A stretch of DNA of 17,992 nucleotides. Origin: an uncultured Collinsella sp. (GTDB taxonomy: Bacteria > Actinomycetota > Coriobacteriia > Coriobacteriales > Coriobacteriaceae). Positions 1-6,546 of this stretch are shown here, piece by piece. The notes beneath the pieces are model-generated. The model had not been told where the DNA came from. It did not search any database and was given only the letters and a program-made list of their open reading frames with translations. Numbering within the stretch: position 1 is the stretch's first letter; every line of letters begins with the position of its first letter. Position numbers and translations under genes: made by a program. Location of the stretch: the NCBI GenBank assembly GCA_900543845.1, contig UQTD01000039.1, positions 1 through 17,992 on the forward strand, written 5' to 3'.

Positions 1-1
1 T

Positions 2-1303
2 GTCGAGGATCTGGACAGCATGTACGACCTGCTGACCAGCATGAAATCTGACGCCATCCAGGATGAGCTCTACGCCGCCGGTGCCGCGCTCAAGCGCGAT
101 GTGCTGCGCCGCCGAGCTGTTGATGCGTCTATCGTGGCGCGCCTGGGCGAGCCGTTTACTGTCACACTCACCTGCTGCGACAACCCCGCGCTCACCGCCA
201 CCGCCACAGGCTTTACCGTCGAGGCTGCCAAGACCCGCGCCGTCGAGGCGTCAGACCTAGTTGAGCATGTGGGCCGCATGGGCTCCTCGCCCTTTGAGGC
301 GGCGAGCTTTGATGTGGCGCTCGACGCCGGCTGCGGTATGGGCTTCTCTGCCGTGCACAAGGTGCGTGCCGCCGCCTGTAAGGCCTTGGAGGAGGCCATT
401 CTGGAGCCGTACGAGGAGCGCGCGAAGACGCTCGAGTTGCCGGCGATTGTCACCAGTGATTCCCGCCCCGCGCCCGCACACTACCGCGATGAGCCGCAGA
501 TCTGCGCCGCCGTCACCACGCTCGAAGTCGCCGAGGCAGCTCGTGCCGAGGGCGCCACGCGCATCTACATGACCACCGATGCGCTCGAGGCTGTCGGACT
601 CTCCCCTGCCGATGCATTTGAGCAGGGTATCGTGCCCGTACTCGACGAGGTCTGTCGCGCCGTCGACCACGAGCGCGTCGATCCCTGGATTAATGCCGGT
701 GCCACGGTCGCTATTGGCAACATCTCTGAGCTCGCCGTAGCCGTGCAGGCCGGCGCCACAGCCGAGATTCGCTCTTGCCTGCCGGTGCACAACACGCCCT
801 GCATGGAGGCGCTTGCCGAGCGCGGCGCCGGTGCGTTTTGGCTCTCGCCCGAGATCACGCTCGACGAGATTGTCTCGCTCGGCGCCGCCGCGCCCGCTGC
901 TCTGGGCATCACCGTCTTTGGCCGCCCGCGCGTCATGACAAGCGAGCATTGCATTCTGCAGGTTGCCAATGGCTGCATCCACGATTGTGCCAACTGCCGC
1001 CTGCGTGCCCGCAAGCTATCGCTCAAGAATATCGACGGAAAGGTCATGCCCGTCCGAACCGACATCCACGGCCGCTCTCGCCTGTACGATGCCTACCCCA
1101 TCGACCTCACGCCGCAGGTCCCTCAGCTGCTCGATGCCGGCGTGCGTCGTCTCATGGTGGACGGAACGCTGCTCGAGACGGATGAGGTGGGCCGTGCCGT
1201 CGCCCGCGTCCGTCGTGCCGTCGAAGCAGCGCAGGCCGGCCGCAAGCCGGCCGCCCGCCTACGCGGGGCGACCTCGGGATGCATGTTTGTGGGAATCAGC
1301 TAA
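2..1303 (+). CDS. U32 family peptidase with DUF3656-like middle domain, 5' truncated
   Basis: This is the C-terminal part of a peptidase U32 (collagenase-like) family protein. The reading frame is open from base 2, six codons before the first visible ATG at 20, so the true start lies left of the window. About 433 residues are present. The first ~130 residues resemble the DUF3656 insert of long U32 proteins. The later part carries a U32-type cysteine cluster around positions 980-1000 (EHC, GCIHDC, NC), followed by a pattern typical of the family (DGKVMPVRTD, then LYDAYPIDL). It ends with TSGCMFVGIS, where relatives usually have T-G-H-x-x-R-G. Some family members, such as RlhA in E. coli, act in 23S rRNA hydroxylation rather than proteolysis, so the substrate here is open. 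It lies 15 bp upstream of an RNA pseudouridine synthase, which fits an RNA-modification role but does not prove it. Confidence 0.85.
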   Translation, partial: VEDLDSMYDLLTSMKSDAIQDELYAAGAALKRDVLRRRAVDASIVARLGEPFTVTLTCCDNPALTATATGFTVEAAKTRAVEASDLVEHVGRMGSSPFEAASFDVALDAGCGMGFSAVHKVRAAACKALEEAILEPYEERAKTLELPAIVTSDSRPAPAHYRDEPQICAAVTTLEVAEAARAEGATRIYMTTDALEAVGLSPADAFEQGIVPVLDEVCRAVDHERVDPWINAGATVAIGNISELAVAVQAGATAEIRSCLPVHNTPCMEALAERGAGAFWLSPEITLDEIVSLGAAAPAALGITVFGRPRVMTSEHCILQVANGCIHDCANCRLRARKLSLKNIDGKVMPVRTDIHGRSRLYDAYPIDLTPQVPQLLDAGVRRLMVDGTLLETDEVGRAVARVRRAVEAAQAGRKPAARLRGATSGCMFVGIS

Positions 1304-1318
1304 CCGAAAGGCTTACAC

Positions 1319-1978
1319 GTGAACGAAGAACCTCAAGTCCTCTACTGCGACGCCTGGCTCATGGCCATCGACAAGCCCGCCGGCATGATCGTCCACGGCG
1401 ACGGCACCGGCGAGCGCACGCTTACCGACTACGCCAGCGACCTGCTGTTGGCGATGGGCGACGGCTTTGCCGCAACCGACATGCAGCCGCTCAATCGCCT
1501 GGACCGTGACACCACCGGCGTGGTGCTGTTTTCGCTCGACAAGCAGACGCAGCCCGCCTTTGACCAGATGGTCATCGACCACGCTTTCGAAAAGCACTAC
1601 CTGGCGCTCGCCGAGGGCAAGATCGACTGGAACGAAAAGCTCATCGACAAACCCATCGCCCGCGACCGCCACGACAGCCGCAAGATGCGCGTCGGCGCCA
1701 GTGGCAAGCCGTCTCAAACGCGCGTGAAGGTGCTCAAGCGTCTTAAGAGCCGTCGTGGCCTGCCCACGCGCTCGTATATCGATGTCGAGCTGCTCACCGG
1801 CCGCAAACATCAGATCCGTGTGCACCTGGCAAGCGAGCGTCATCCCCTGGTTGGCGACGACCTGTACGGCACGCCGCGCCCCTGCGGCCTCATGCTCCAC
1901 GCCCACAGCGTGTCCTTCACGCATCCCGTAACCGGCGAGCACATCCACATCGAAGCCCCCTGCCCCTGGGAGCCCTAA
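1319..1978 (+). CDS. RluA-family RNA pseudouridine synthase
   Basis: A 219-residue pseudouridine synthase that isomerises uridine in rRNA or tRNA. The catalytic-loop motif is LNRLDRDTTG, with the expected nucleophile Asp62. Most relatives have HRLDRDTSG, so Asn59 replaces the usual His. The second family signature, TGRKHQIRVHLA, is at residues 160-171. There is no N-terminal S4 RNA-binding domain, so it belongs to the short RluA-like group whose target cannot be named from sequence. The start is GTG at 1319, preceded by GAAAGG in the 15-bp gap after the U32 gene; the two are probably cotranscribed. The stop codon is followed directly by a stem-loop with a T run at 1977-2016. Confidence 0.9.
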   Translation: MNEEPQVLYCDAWLMAIDKPAGMIVHGDGTGERTLTDYASDLLLAMGDGFAATDMQPLNRLDRDTTGVVLFSLDKQTQPAFDQMVIDHAFEKHYLALAEGKIDWNEKLIDKPIARDRHDSRKMRVGASGKPSQTRVKVLKRLKSRRGLPTRSYIDVELLTGRKHQIRVHLASERHPLVGDDLYGTPRPCGLMLHAHSVSFTHPVTGEHIHIEAPCPWEP

Positions 1979-2016
1979 ACCACCACAATGGGGACAGGCA
2001 CCTTTGTGGTGGTTTT
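1977..2016 (+). repeat. GGGGACAG-loop hairpin, copy 1; probable rluA-like terminator
   Basis: The arms AAACCACCACAA (1977-1988) and TTGTGGTGGTTT (2004-2015) are perfect complements around the 15-base loop TGGGGACAGGCACCT. A TTTT run ends the right arm. The hairpin starts at the stop codon of the pseudouridine synthase, so it can act as its terminator. It recurs with two changes in 39 bases at 2349-2387, and hairpins with other stems but the same loop core occur at 4648-4672 and 14192-14222. Confidence 0.8.
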
Positions 2017-2046
2017 GCCGCAATGGCTCAGCCGCGATCCCAAAAC

Positions 2047-2264
2047 GTCTCGATCCGTAACAGTTAGAACCCTTTTTCCGGTCTATCTGTTACAGATCGA
2101 GACATTCGAATCCCCCTTAAGGGAAAATCTCAATCTGTAACAATAACTCGGCAAAATCGGTCCCAGATGTTACAGATCGAGACAAAGGGACGGCGCGGTT
2201 CGGAAGTATCTCAATCTGTAACATCTAACCCACTTTTGACAGTCCAGTTGTTACAGACTTAGAC
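2047..2264. repeat. Three tandem imperfect palindromic elements of ~57 bp
   Basis: A 16-bp unit close to GTCTCGATCTGTAACA occurs six times in strictly alternating orientation: forward at 2047, 2127 and 2208; reverse at 2088, 2168 and 2249. Each forward/reverse pair starts 41 bp apart and forms one palindromic element. The elements repeat every 80-81 bp, separated by 23-24 bp. The inner 25-bp segments are less conserved but have a T4 or A4 tract at the same place in the centre. In the first element the complementarity runs further inward, to about 25 bp per arm. The array lies between converging genes, next to a terminator. It resembles BIME-type clusters of palindromic repeats more than a CRISPR. 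Confidence 0.8.
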
Positions 2265-2280
2265 AAACCGGCAGACAACG

Positions 2281-2316
2281 AAAGCGGCAACGCCCGTGAT
2301 GGACGTTGCCGCTTTT
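2281..2316. terminator. Strong stem-loop terminator between converging genes
   Basis: The arms AAAGCGGCAACG (2281-2292) and CGTTGCCGCTTT (2304-2315) are perfect 12-bp complements around an 11-base loop. TTTT follows on the plus strand and TTT on the minus strand, so it may work in both directions, most simply as the terminator of the dehydrogenase-deoR operon arriving from the right. Confidence 0.8.
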
Positions 2317-2348
2317 CTATTGAGAAAACTAATCGGTTTTCGTTACTA

Positions 2349-2387
2349 ACCACCACAATGGGGACAGGCACCTTTGTGGCGGCTTTG
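2349..2387. repeat. GGGGACAG-loop hairpin, copy 2
   Basis: This is a direct repeat of the hairpin at 1979-2017, differing at two bases (C for T at 2380 and 2383). The arms are ACCACCACAA (2349-2358) and TTGTGGCGGC (2374-2383), with the same 15-base loop. Both changes break a pair in a plus-strand RNA but leave G-U pairs in a minus-strand RNA. It lies 21 bp beyond the stop codon of the DeoR-type gene. Confidence 0.8.
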
Positions 2388-2408
2388 ACCTTGTCCTGTC
2401 CCCTGTCG

Positions 2409-3155
2409 CTAGACCGTGATGACGTTATCCATCGACTGGTACTTGGCGGGCACCTCGCCCGCGGTGATGATCGTTGCGTCGCGGAAGTCCGCGAACTTGA
2501 CGGGCGCCACCATGCCAAATTTGCTGGCGTCCGAGATTACGAAGCGTTTGGCGGTATGGCGCATCGAGACACGCTTGACCTGCGCTTCCTCAATATCCGG
2601 TGTGGTGAGACCTTGCTCGGCGGCGATGCCATTGGAACCCCAAAAGCCGCAGTTGAAGTTATAGCGGTCCAGAGTTGCCAAGGCATCGGGACCGACGAGC
2701 GCCTCGGTCTCGGGCTTGAGCTCGCCGCCCAGCACCACGGTGCGCATGCCGCGCAAAGCGAGGTGCTGAGCGTGAAGCACGGAATCAGTCACATAGGTGA
2801 CGACCTCAAGGCGCGGAAGATGCTCGATGAGCTTGAGGGTCGTGGAGCCCGAATCGATATACACAAAGCTATCGGGCTCCACAAGCGCCGCCGCACGGGC
2901 GCAGATACGCTCCTTGTCGTCGTTATGGAGATCGCTGCGCTCGCCGATCGTCAGGTCGCGCGTCACGTGCGCGCGCTCCAGACTCGTCGCGCCTCCGTGC
3001 ACCTTGGCGATACGGTGCGCGCGGTCGAGCGTTTGCAAGTCACGGCGAATGGTGGACGGTGTCACGCCCAGGGCTTCGGCAAGCTCCGGCACGGTAACCG
3101 AGCCGGCCTGCTGCACCATCGACACGATCGCGTTGAGCCTATCTTCCGCAAGCAT
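2409..3155 (-). CDS. DeoR/GlpR-family transcriptional regulator
   Basis: A 248-residue DeoR-type regulator. Residues 1-57 form the winged helix-turn-helix, with SVTVPELAEALGVTPSTIRR as recognition region and the family's KVHGGA just after it. The C-terminal half is the sugar-phosphate isomerase-like sensor domain, with VYIDSGSTT near residue 98, VVLGGELKPETEALVGP near 140 and SDASKFG near 209. Such proteins are usually repressors released by a phosphorylated sugar or polyol. The ATG follows the TAA of the upstream dehydrogenase gene after 3 bp, and the GAGGAGG ribosome-binding site lies inside that gene's end, so the pair is one operon. The regulator probably controls the dehydrogenase gene through the dyads at 4371-4418. 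The inducer cannot be predicted. Confidence 0.9.
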   Translation of the reverse strand: MLAEDRLNAIVSMVQQAGSVTVPELAEALGVTPSTIRRDLQTLDRAHRIAKVHGGATSLERAHVTRDLTIGERSDLHNDDKERICARAAALVEPDSFVYIDSGSTTLKLIEHLPRLEVVTYVTDSVLHAQHLALRGMRTVVLGGELKPETEALVGPDALATLDRYNFNCGFWGSNGIAAEQGLTTPDIEEAQVKRVSMRHTAKRFVISDASKFGMVAPVKFADFRDATIITAGEVPAKYQSMDNVITV

Positions 3156-3158
3156 CGC

Positions 3159-4238
3159 TTACTCCTCCTCGGGGTACACGACTCCCCAATCGGCTCGGAG
3201 CTTGGTCATCAGCTCCATAACATCGGAAGCATAGCCCAGAAGCTCGCGCTTCGAATCATCGCCGGCAACGGCCTTCTCCAGGTCGGCCATCTCGTAGCAC
3301 AGAGCGTATGCCTCGGTGCCAGTGTGGACCTCCTCACGGTGACCGTCCGCAGTCCACACGATGGTCGCATGGTCGGCGCGCGGATACTCGTTGACCTCGA
3401 TATAGCACTTATCGAAACTGATGACCGAGCGCTTGGGCTGTTTGGAGTGGAGCGTAAGGCTCACGACGCCCAGCTGCTGCTCGGCGTTACGGCAGACAAT
3501 GCCGCCCGCAACGTCGACACCGGTCTCACAGGTGTTGCCCAGCGAGGCAACCTCAGCGGGCTGGCTCGCCATAAACAGGCGCATGACGGAGAGCGCATAC
3601 ACGCCAATGTCGAGCATGGCGCCGCCGGCAAGGTTGCGATTGTAGAAGCGATTGGTCAGGTCGCCGTACTCCTTGTAGCTGCCAAAGTTGAGCTGAGCGA
3701 GATTCATGCGGCCGAACTCGCCAGCATCCATGCGACGGCGCAGCTCCTGATACAGCGGCATGTGAAGCACCGTGGTGGCGTCCATAAGGACCACGTTATG
3801 CTCGTCGGCGATTGCACGGGCCTCGTCGAGCTCGGCGGAGTTGAGAGTAATGGCTTTCTCGCAGAGCACATGCTTGCCGGCGGCCAGCGCGGCACGCAGA
3901 TAGGTGATATGCGTGTTGTGCGGCGTGGTGATATAGACGGCGTCGATGTCCGGATCGGCGTAGAGGTCCTCAACCGTCTCGTACACCTTCTCGACACCAT
4001 ACTGCTCGGCAAAAGCCTGGGCCTTGGACGGCGTACGGTTGGCGACACCCGCGAGCTTGCGACCGGCCAGAGCGAGGGACTGGGCCATTTGGTTGGCGAT
4101 AACGCCGCACCCGATCACGGCCCAGCGGAGCTCGGGGGCCGTAAAGATATCATCGGGGAACGGCTGATCCTGGACCGAGGCAAACGCCGCCTTTGCGGCT
4201 GCCTCGGCGTCGAGCGGAGCCTGTTTGGAATCTGCCAT
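3159..4238 (-). CDS. Gfo/Idh/MocA-family NAD(P)-dependent dehydrogenase
   Basis: An oxidoreductase of about 359 residues; the family oxidises or reduces sugars, inositols or their derivatives. Numbering is from the ATG at 4241. A ~38-residue Ala-rich leader precedes the Rossmann fold, whose nucleotide-binding motif is GCGVIA (44-49). TPHNTH is at 106-111. The usual EKP motif reads EKA (128-130); the lysine is kept. GGAML-DIGVYAL (206-216) matches the family's catalytic region. Two ATGs are adjacent, at 4241 and 4238; AGGAGG lies 3 bp before the first and 6 bp before the second, so 4238 is preferred. The gene is first in an operon with the DeoR-type regulator. The substrate is unknown; the Leu/Met-rich middle gives no sugar-specific signature that I recognise. 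Confidence 0.88.
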   Translation of the reverse strand: MADSKQAPLDAEAAAKAAFASVQDQPFPDDIFTAPELRWAVIGCGVIANQMAQSLALAGRKLAGVANRTPSKAQAFAEQYGVEKVYETVEDLYADPDIDAVYITTPHNTHITYLRAALAAGKHVLCEKAITLNSAELDEARAIADEHNVVLMDATTVLHMPLYQELRRRMDAGEFGRMNLAQLNFGSYKEYGDLTNRFYNRNLAGGAMLDIGVYALSVMRLFMASQPAEVASLGNTCETGVDVAGGIVCRNAEQQLGVVSLTLHSKQPKRSVISFDKCYIEVNEYPRADHATIVWTADGHREEVHTGTEAYALCYEMADLEKAVAGDDSKRELLGYASDVMELMTKLRADWGVVYPEEE

Positions 4239-4370
4239 CATGTGCCTCCTGAGTCATCGAAGGTTCTTCATTTCTAACAGCCCTATATTCGCACAATTGC
4301 GCGCGTATTTGCTTGTATTTGCGTGTTTATTTGTTTATCTGTCATTATTTAACCATAGTTAGCAGATGTT

Positions 4371-4418
4371 TGCGCGGTTATGCGCATTATCGCGCAAGAC
4401 TCTGCGCGTAAATGCGCA
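4371..4418. promoter_or_regulatory. Pair of operator-like dyads upstream of the dehydrogenase-deoR operon
   Basis: TGCGCGGTTATGCGCA (4371-4386) and TGCGCGTAAATGCGCA (4403-4418) share the pattern TGCGCG-N3-ATGCGCA, an inverted repeat, and start exactly 32 bp (three helical turns) apart. Another GCGC-containing dyad, GCACAATTGCGC, is at 4291-4302. The surroundings (4260-4365) are AT-rich, as expected of a promoter region for the minus-strand operon starting at 4238. I could not pick a convincing -35/-10 pair. The likely binder is the DeoR-type protein encoded in the same operon; this is inferred from position only. Confidence 0.5.
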
Positions 4419-4569
4419 TGCGACGATCCTTGTGAGACATAAAGAGGCGGCACACCAAAGCCCTAAAAGAGAGAGCGGGCTGTATTACTCAACCCCTCTG
4501 AGAAGGCATCAGGTATCAATGAACCGCCCTGAACTACCGGCACATAGGGACCCAGCTGCCGGCACCTGA
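4419..4569. other. Gene-free stretch without recognised features
   Basis: This is part of the ~500-bp gap between the dehydrogenase operon and the end of the ribosomal cluster. A 67-codon open frame at 4366-4569 on the plus strand has no ribosome-binding site and runs through the operator dyads, so it is not called. CCGGCAC occurs twice (near 4536 and 4558), but I see no clear structure. Confidence 0.5.
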
Positions 4570-4672
4570 AGGGACTGTCCCCATGTGACGCTTTAGTGGC
4601 AAGGCTGTCCCCGTCAACTAGCCGTTTAAGAACGTCCCCAACGATTGCTCATTTAAGTCTGTCCCCAATGAG
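4570..4672. repeat. Cluster of degenerate GGGGACAG-type repeat units
   Basis: On the minus strand the core GGGGACAG occurs three times here (forward CTGTCCCC near 4574, 4605 and 4659), and a shortened GTCCCC lies at 4633. The unit at 4648-4672 is a clear hairpin: CTCATT and AATGAG flank a 13-base loop that contains the core. The others have no obvious intact stem. They lie just beyond the terminator of the ribosomal cluster. Confidence 0.65.
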
Positions 4673-4681
4673 TGGGGATAG

Positions 4682-4718
4682 AAAAAGGCCCGGGTGCCGT
4701 GGGGGCATCCGGGCCTTT
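4682..4718 (-). terminator. Rho-independent terminator after rplX
   Basis: On the minus strand a 15-bp GC-rich stem (arms 4704-4718 and 4684-4698, one mismatch) with a 5-base loop runs straight into a T5 stretch. It starts 27 bp after the rplX stop. It indicates that the ribosomal cluster ends here and does not read on into L5. Confidence 0.9.
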
Positions 4719-4744
4719 GCTAGCAACTTGATGTTGCGGGCAGC

Positions 4745-5050
4745 TTAGAACTTGTGGCCGCACTTCTTGCAGACGCGCAGCTTGTTCTTGCCGTCCTTCT
4801 CGTGACCGACGCGGGTAACCTTACCGCACTCGGGGCAAACGAGATTGACGTTGGAGGCGTCGATGGGAGCCTCCTGCGAAACGATGCCGCCCTGCTGGTT
4901 GGCAGCGTTGGGCTTGACGGCCTTCTTGACGACCGAAACGCCCTCGACAACGACCTTGTTCTCGGCGGGGAGAGCACGCAGGACAACGCCCTGCTTGCCG
5001 CGATCCTTACCAGAGAGAACCTGGACCTTATCGCCCTTCTTGATATACAT
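4745..5050 (-). CDS. rplX: 50S ribosomal protein L24 (uL24)
   Basis: A 101-residue L24, an assembly-initiator protein that binds 23S rRNA near the exit tunnel. It opens with the KOW motif (KKGDKVQVLSGKDRGKQG, residues 4-21). It keeps two CxxC pairs, CPECGK near 73 and CKKCGH near 94, so it is the zinc-type form. The start ATG has GGGGAG four bases upstream. It follows rplN after 13 bp and is the last gene before a terminator; in most bacteria rplE would come next. Confidence 0.97.
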   Translation of the reverse strand: MYIKKGDKVQVLSGKDRGKQGVVLRALPAENKVVVEGVSVVKKAVKPNAANQQGGIVSQEAPIDASNVNLVCPECGKVTRVGHEKDGKNKLRVCKKCGHKF

Positions 5051-5063
5051 ATATCTCCCCTAA

Positions 5064-5432
5064 CTACAGGGTCTCGGGAGCGAGCGAGACGATCTTCATG
5101 TACTTCTTGTCACGAAGCTCGCGAGCGACGGGCCCGAAGATACGGGTGCCGACGGGCGAACCATCGTTGTTGATGACAACGCAGGCGTTCTCATCAAAGC
5201 GAATGTAGGAGCCATCCTTGCGGCGGATCTCCTTAACGGTGCGAACGACGACGCAACGGACAACGTCCTTCTTCTTGACGTTGGCACCAGGGGTAGCCTC
5301 CTGGACAGCACCGATGAACACATCGCCGATGCCTGCATAACGACGCTTGGAACCGCCAAGCACCTTGATGCAGCGAATCTTGCGAGCGCCGGAGTTGTCG
5401 GCGACGTTCAGCATGGTTTGCATCTGAATCAT
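5064..5432 (-). CDS. rplN: 50S ribosomal protein L14 (uL14)
   Basis: A 122-residue L14 of full length. It begins MIQMQTMLNVADNSGARKI, close to the family's usual opening, which supports the ATG at 5432 over the internal ones. GGAGG lies 11 bases upstream, a rather long spacing. It has the expected central VVVRTVKEIRRKDGSYIRFDEN segment (split here: VVVRTVKEI, then RRKDGSYIRFDEN) and ends MKIVSLAPETL. It sits at the subunit interface next to L19. A 118-bp gap with strong complementarity separates it from rpsQ upstream, unlike the tight spacing elsewhere in the cluster. Confidence 0.97.
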   Translation of the reverse strand: MIQMQTMLNVADNSGARKIRCIKVLGGSKRRYAGIGDVFIGAVQEATPGANVKKKDVVRCVVVRTVKEIRRKDGSYIRFDENACVVINNDGSPVGTRIFGPVARELRDKKYMKIVSLAPETL

Positions 5433-5457
5433 GGTAGATGTTCCTCCGAACTAAGAA

Positions 5458-5548
5458 CCGAAGAGAGGTGCGCAGCCTTTATACGGCCCGTGGTATGCAA
5501 GCCAGGCATACGCACATCTTCGGAAACGTACAAGTCGTAAGAGCGACT
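5458..5548 (-). promoter_or_regulatory. Candidate structured RNA between rpsQ and rplN
   Basis: Forward coordinates of complementary arms: CCGAAGA 5458-5464 with TCTTCGG 5517-5523; inside it GTGCG 5468-5472 with CGCAC 5511-5515; inside that TATGC 5494-5498 with GCATA 5506-5510, which abuts the previous stem and could stack on it. GCC 5475-5477 with GGC 5485-5487 is a possible fourth, weak stem, giving a three-way junction. A separate hairpin, AGTCG 5533-5537 with CGACT 5544-5548, follows the rpsQ stop by two bases. The position, just before rplN, fits an autoregulatory leader or processing site for rplN-rplX. Confidence 0.5.
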
Positions 5549-5550
5549 GC

Positions 5551-5811
5551 TTATTTAGCGCGCTCGACGACCTCGATGAGGCGCCAACGCTTCATCTTGG
5601 ACATAGGACGGGTCTCCATAACGCGGACGGTATCGCCCACGCCGGCCGTGCACTCCTCGTCGTGAGCGTGCAGCTTCTTGGAGCTGGTCATCATCTTGCC
5701 GTACTTGGGGTGACGCTTGCGCTCGGTGATGGTGACAACAATGGTCTTGGCACCGGAGACGGAGGTAACGACACCCGTACGGACCTTACGCGAGTTACGC
5801 GAATCAGTCAT
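5551..5811 (-). CDS. rpsQ: 30S ribosomal protein S17 (uS17)
   Basis: An 86-residue S17, a 16S rRNA-binding assembly protein. The core reads RTGVVTSVSGAKTIVVTI, then KHPKYGKMMTSSKKLHAHDE, both typical of the OB-fold family, with GDTVRVMETRPMSKMKRWRL near the end. AAGGAG precedes the ATG at 5811. It lies 16 bp after rpmC, in the usual order L29-S17. Confidence 0.97.
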   Translation of the reverse strand: MTDSRNSRKVRTGVVTSVSGAKTIVVTITERKRHPKYGKMMTSSKKLHAHDEECTAGVGDTVRVMETRPMSKMKRWRLIEVVERAK

Positions 5812-5827
5812 GTTCTCTCCTTAGGTC

Positions 5828-6043
5828 CTACTCGGCGACAGCGGACTTCTCCGCTGCGATCTCGCGGGCGCGCTGCTCCGTGAGGACGCGAGCGATGTCC
5901 TTCTTCACGGTGTTGACGCGAGCGGTGTTGTCCAGCTGGCTGGTGGCCATCTGGAAACGAAGGTTAAAGAGCTCGGCGCGCATTTCCTTCAGCTTCTCAA
6001 CGAGCTGAGCGTCCGAGAGCTCACGAATCTCTGCGGGCTTCAT
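5828..6043 (-). CDS. rpmC: 50S ribosomal protein L29 (uL29)
   Basis: A 71-residue L29, the small helical-hairpin protein at the tunnel exit where chaperones and targeting factors dock. MKPAEIRELSDAQLVEKL and the signature ELFNLRFQMATSQLDNTARV are present. Its ATG shares one base with the TAA of rplP (TAATG), with an AAGGAGG inside the end of rplP, so translation is probably coupled. Confidence 0.97.
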   Translation of the reverse strand: MKPAEIRELSDAQLVEKLKEMRAELFNLRFQMATSQLDNTARVNTVKKDIARVLTEQRAREIAAEKSAVAE

Positions 6044-6546
6044 TAGTTCTCCTCCTTGGCGGCGGCGGCGTCCTCAGCAGCCCACTTGGCCTCGAGAGCG
6101 GCCTCCTCAGCCATCTCCTTCTCGATGCGCTGCTCAGCGTTCTTAGCAGCAACAATCTTGGTCTTGATGGGAAGCTTGTGCTGTGCAAGACGCAGAGCCT
6201 CGCGAGCGACCTCCTCGGGCACGCCCTTGACCTCGAACATGATGCGGCCGGGCTTGACGACGGCCACCCACTCCTCGGGGTTACCCTTACCAGAACCCAT
6301 GCGAGTCTCAGCAGGCTTCTTGGTGATGGGCTTATCAGGGAAGATCGTGATGTAGACACGACCGCCACGCTTCATGTAGCGGGTCATGGCAATACGAGCG
6401 GCCTCGATCTGACGGTTGGTGATCCAATGGGCCTCGAGAGCCTGGATACCAAACTCGCCGAAATGCAGCTCGGTATTACCCTTGGCCTGGCCCTTCATGG
6501 AGCCACGCTGCACCTTGCGGTGAAGAATACGCTTAGGGGCAAGCAC
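6043..6546 (-). CDS. rplP: 50S ribosomal protein L16 (uL16) with C-terminal extension
   Basis: L16 contributes to the A-site region of the large subunit. The core (MLAPKRILHRKVQRGSMKG, HFGEFGIQALE, ETRMGSGKGNPEEWVAVVKP, LPIKTKIV) is canonical and would normally end near residue 136. Here it continues to 167 with an Ala/Glu/Lys-rich, probably helical tail (residues ~136-167). The start is GTG at 6546, which shares one base with the TAG of rpsC (TAGTG). The GTG is supported because it gives the family's standard N-terminus. Confidence 0.96.
   Translation of the reverse strand: MLAPKRILHRKVQRGSMKGQAKGNTELHFGEFGIQALEAHWITNRQIEAARIAMTRYMKRGGRVYITIFPDKPITKKPAETRMGSGKGNPEEWVAVVKPGRIMFEVKGVPEEVAREALRLAQHKLPIKTKIVAAKNAEQRIEKEMAEEAALEAKWAAEDAAAAKEEN

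Noticed and set aside
2047..2264. CRISPR array
   Set aside because: The units alternate in orientation and are only 16 bp long, the spacers resemble one another within pairs, and no cas gene is present.
2358..4277. Long plus-strand open frame of 639 codons
   Set aside because: It lies exactly opposite the DeoR-type and dehydrogenase genes, has no recognisable domain, and reflects the high GC third-position bias of those genes.
4366..4569. Small 67-codon plus-strand gene
   Set aside because: No ribosome-binding site, no family resemblance, and it runs through the operator dyads.
5475..5500. Third copy of the rplC/rplB dyad motif before rplN
   Set aside because: ATAC and GTAT arms eight bases apart are present, but the overall match to the 26-bp motif is too weak.
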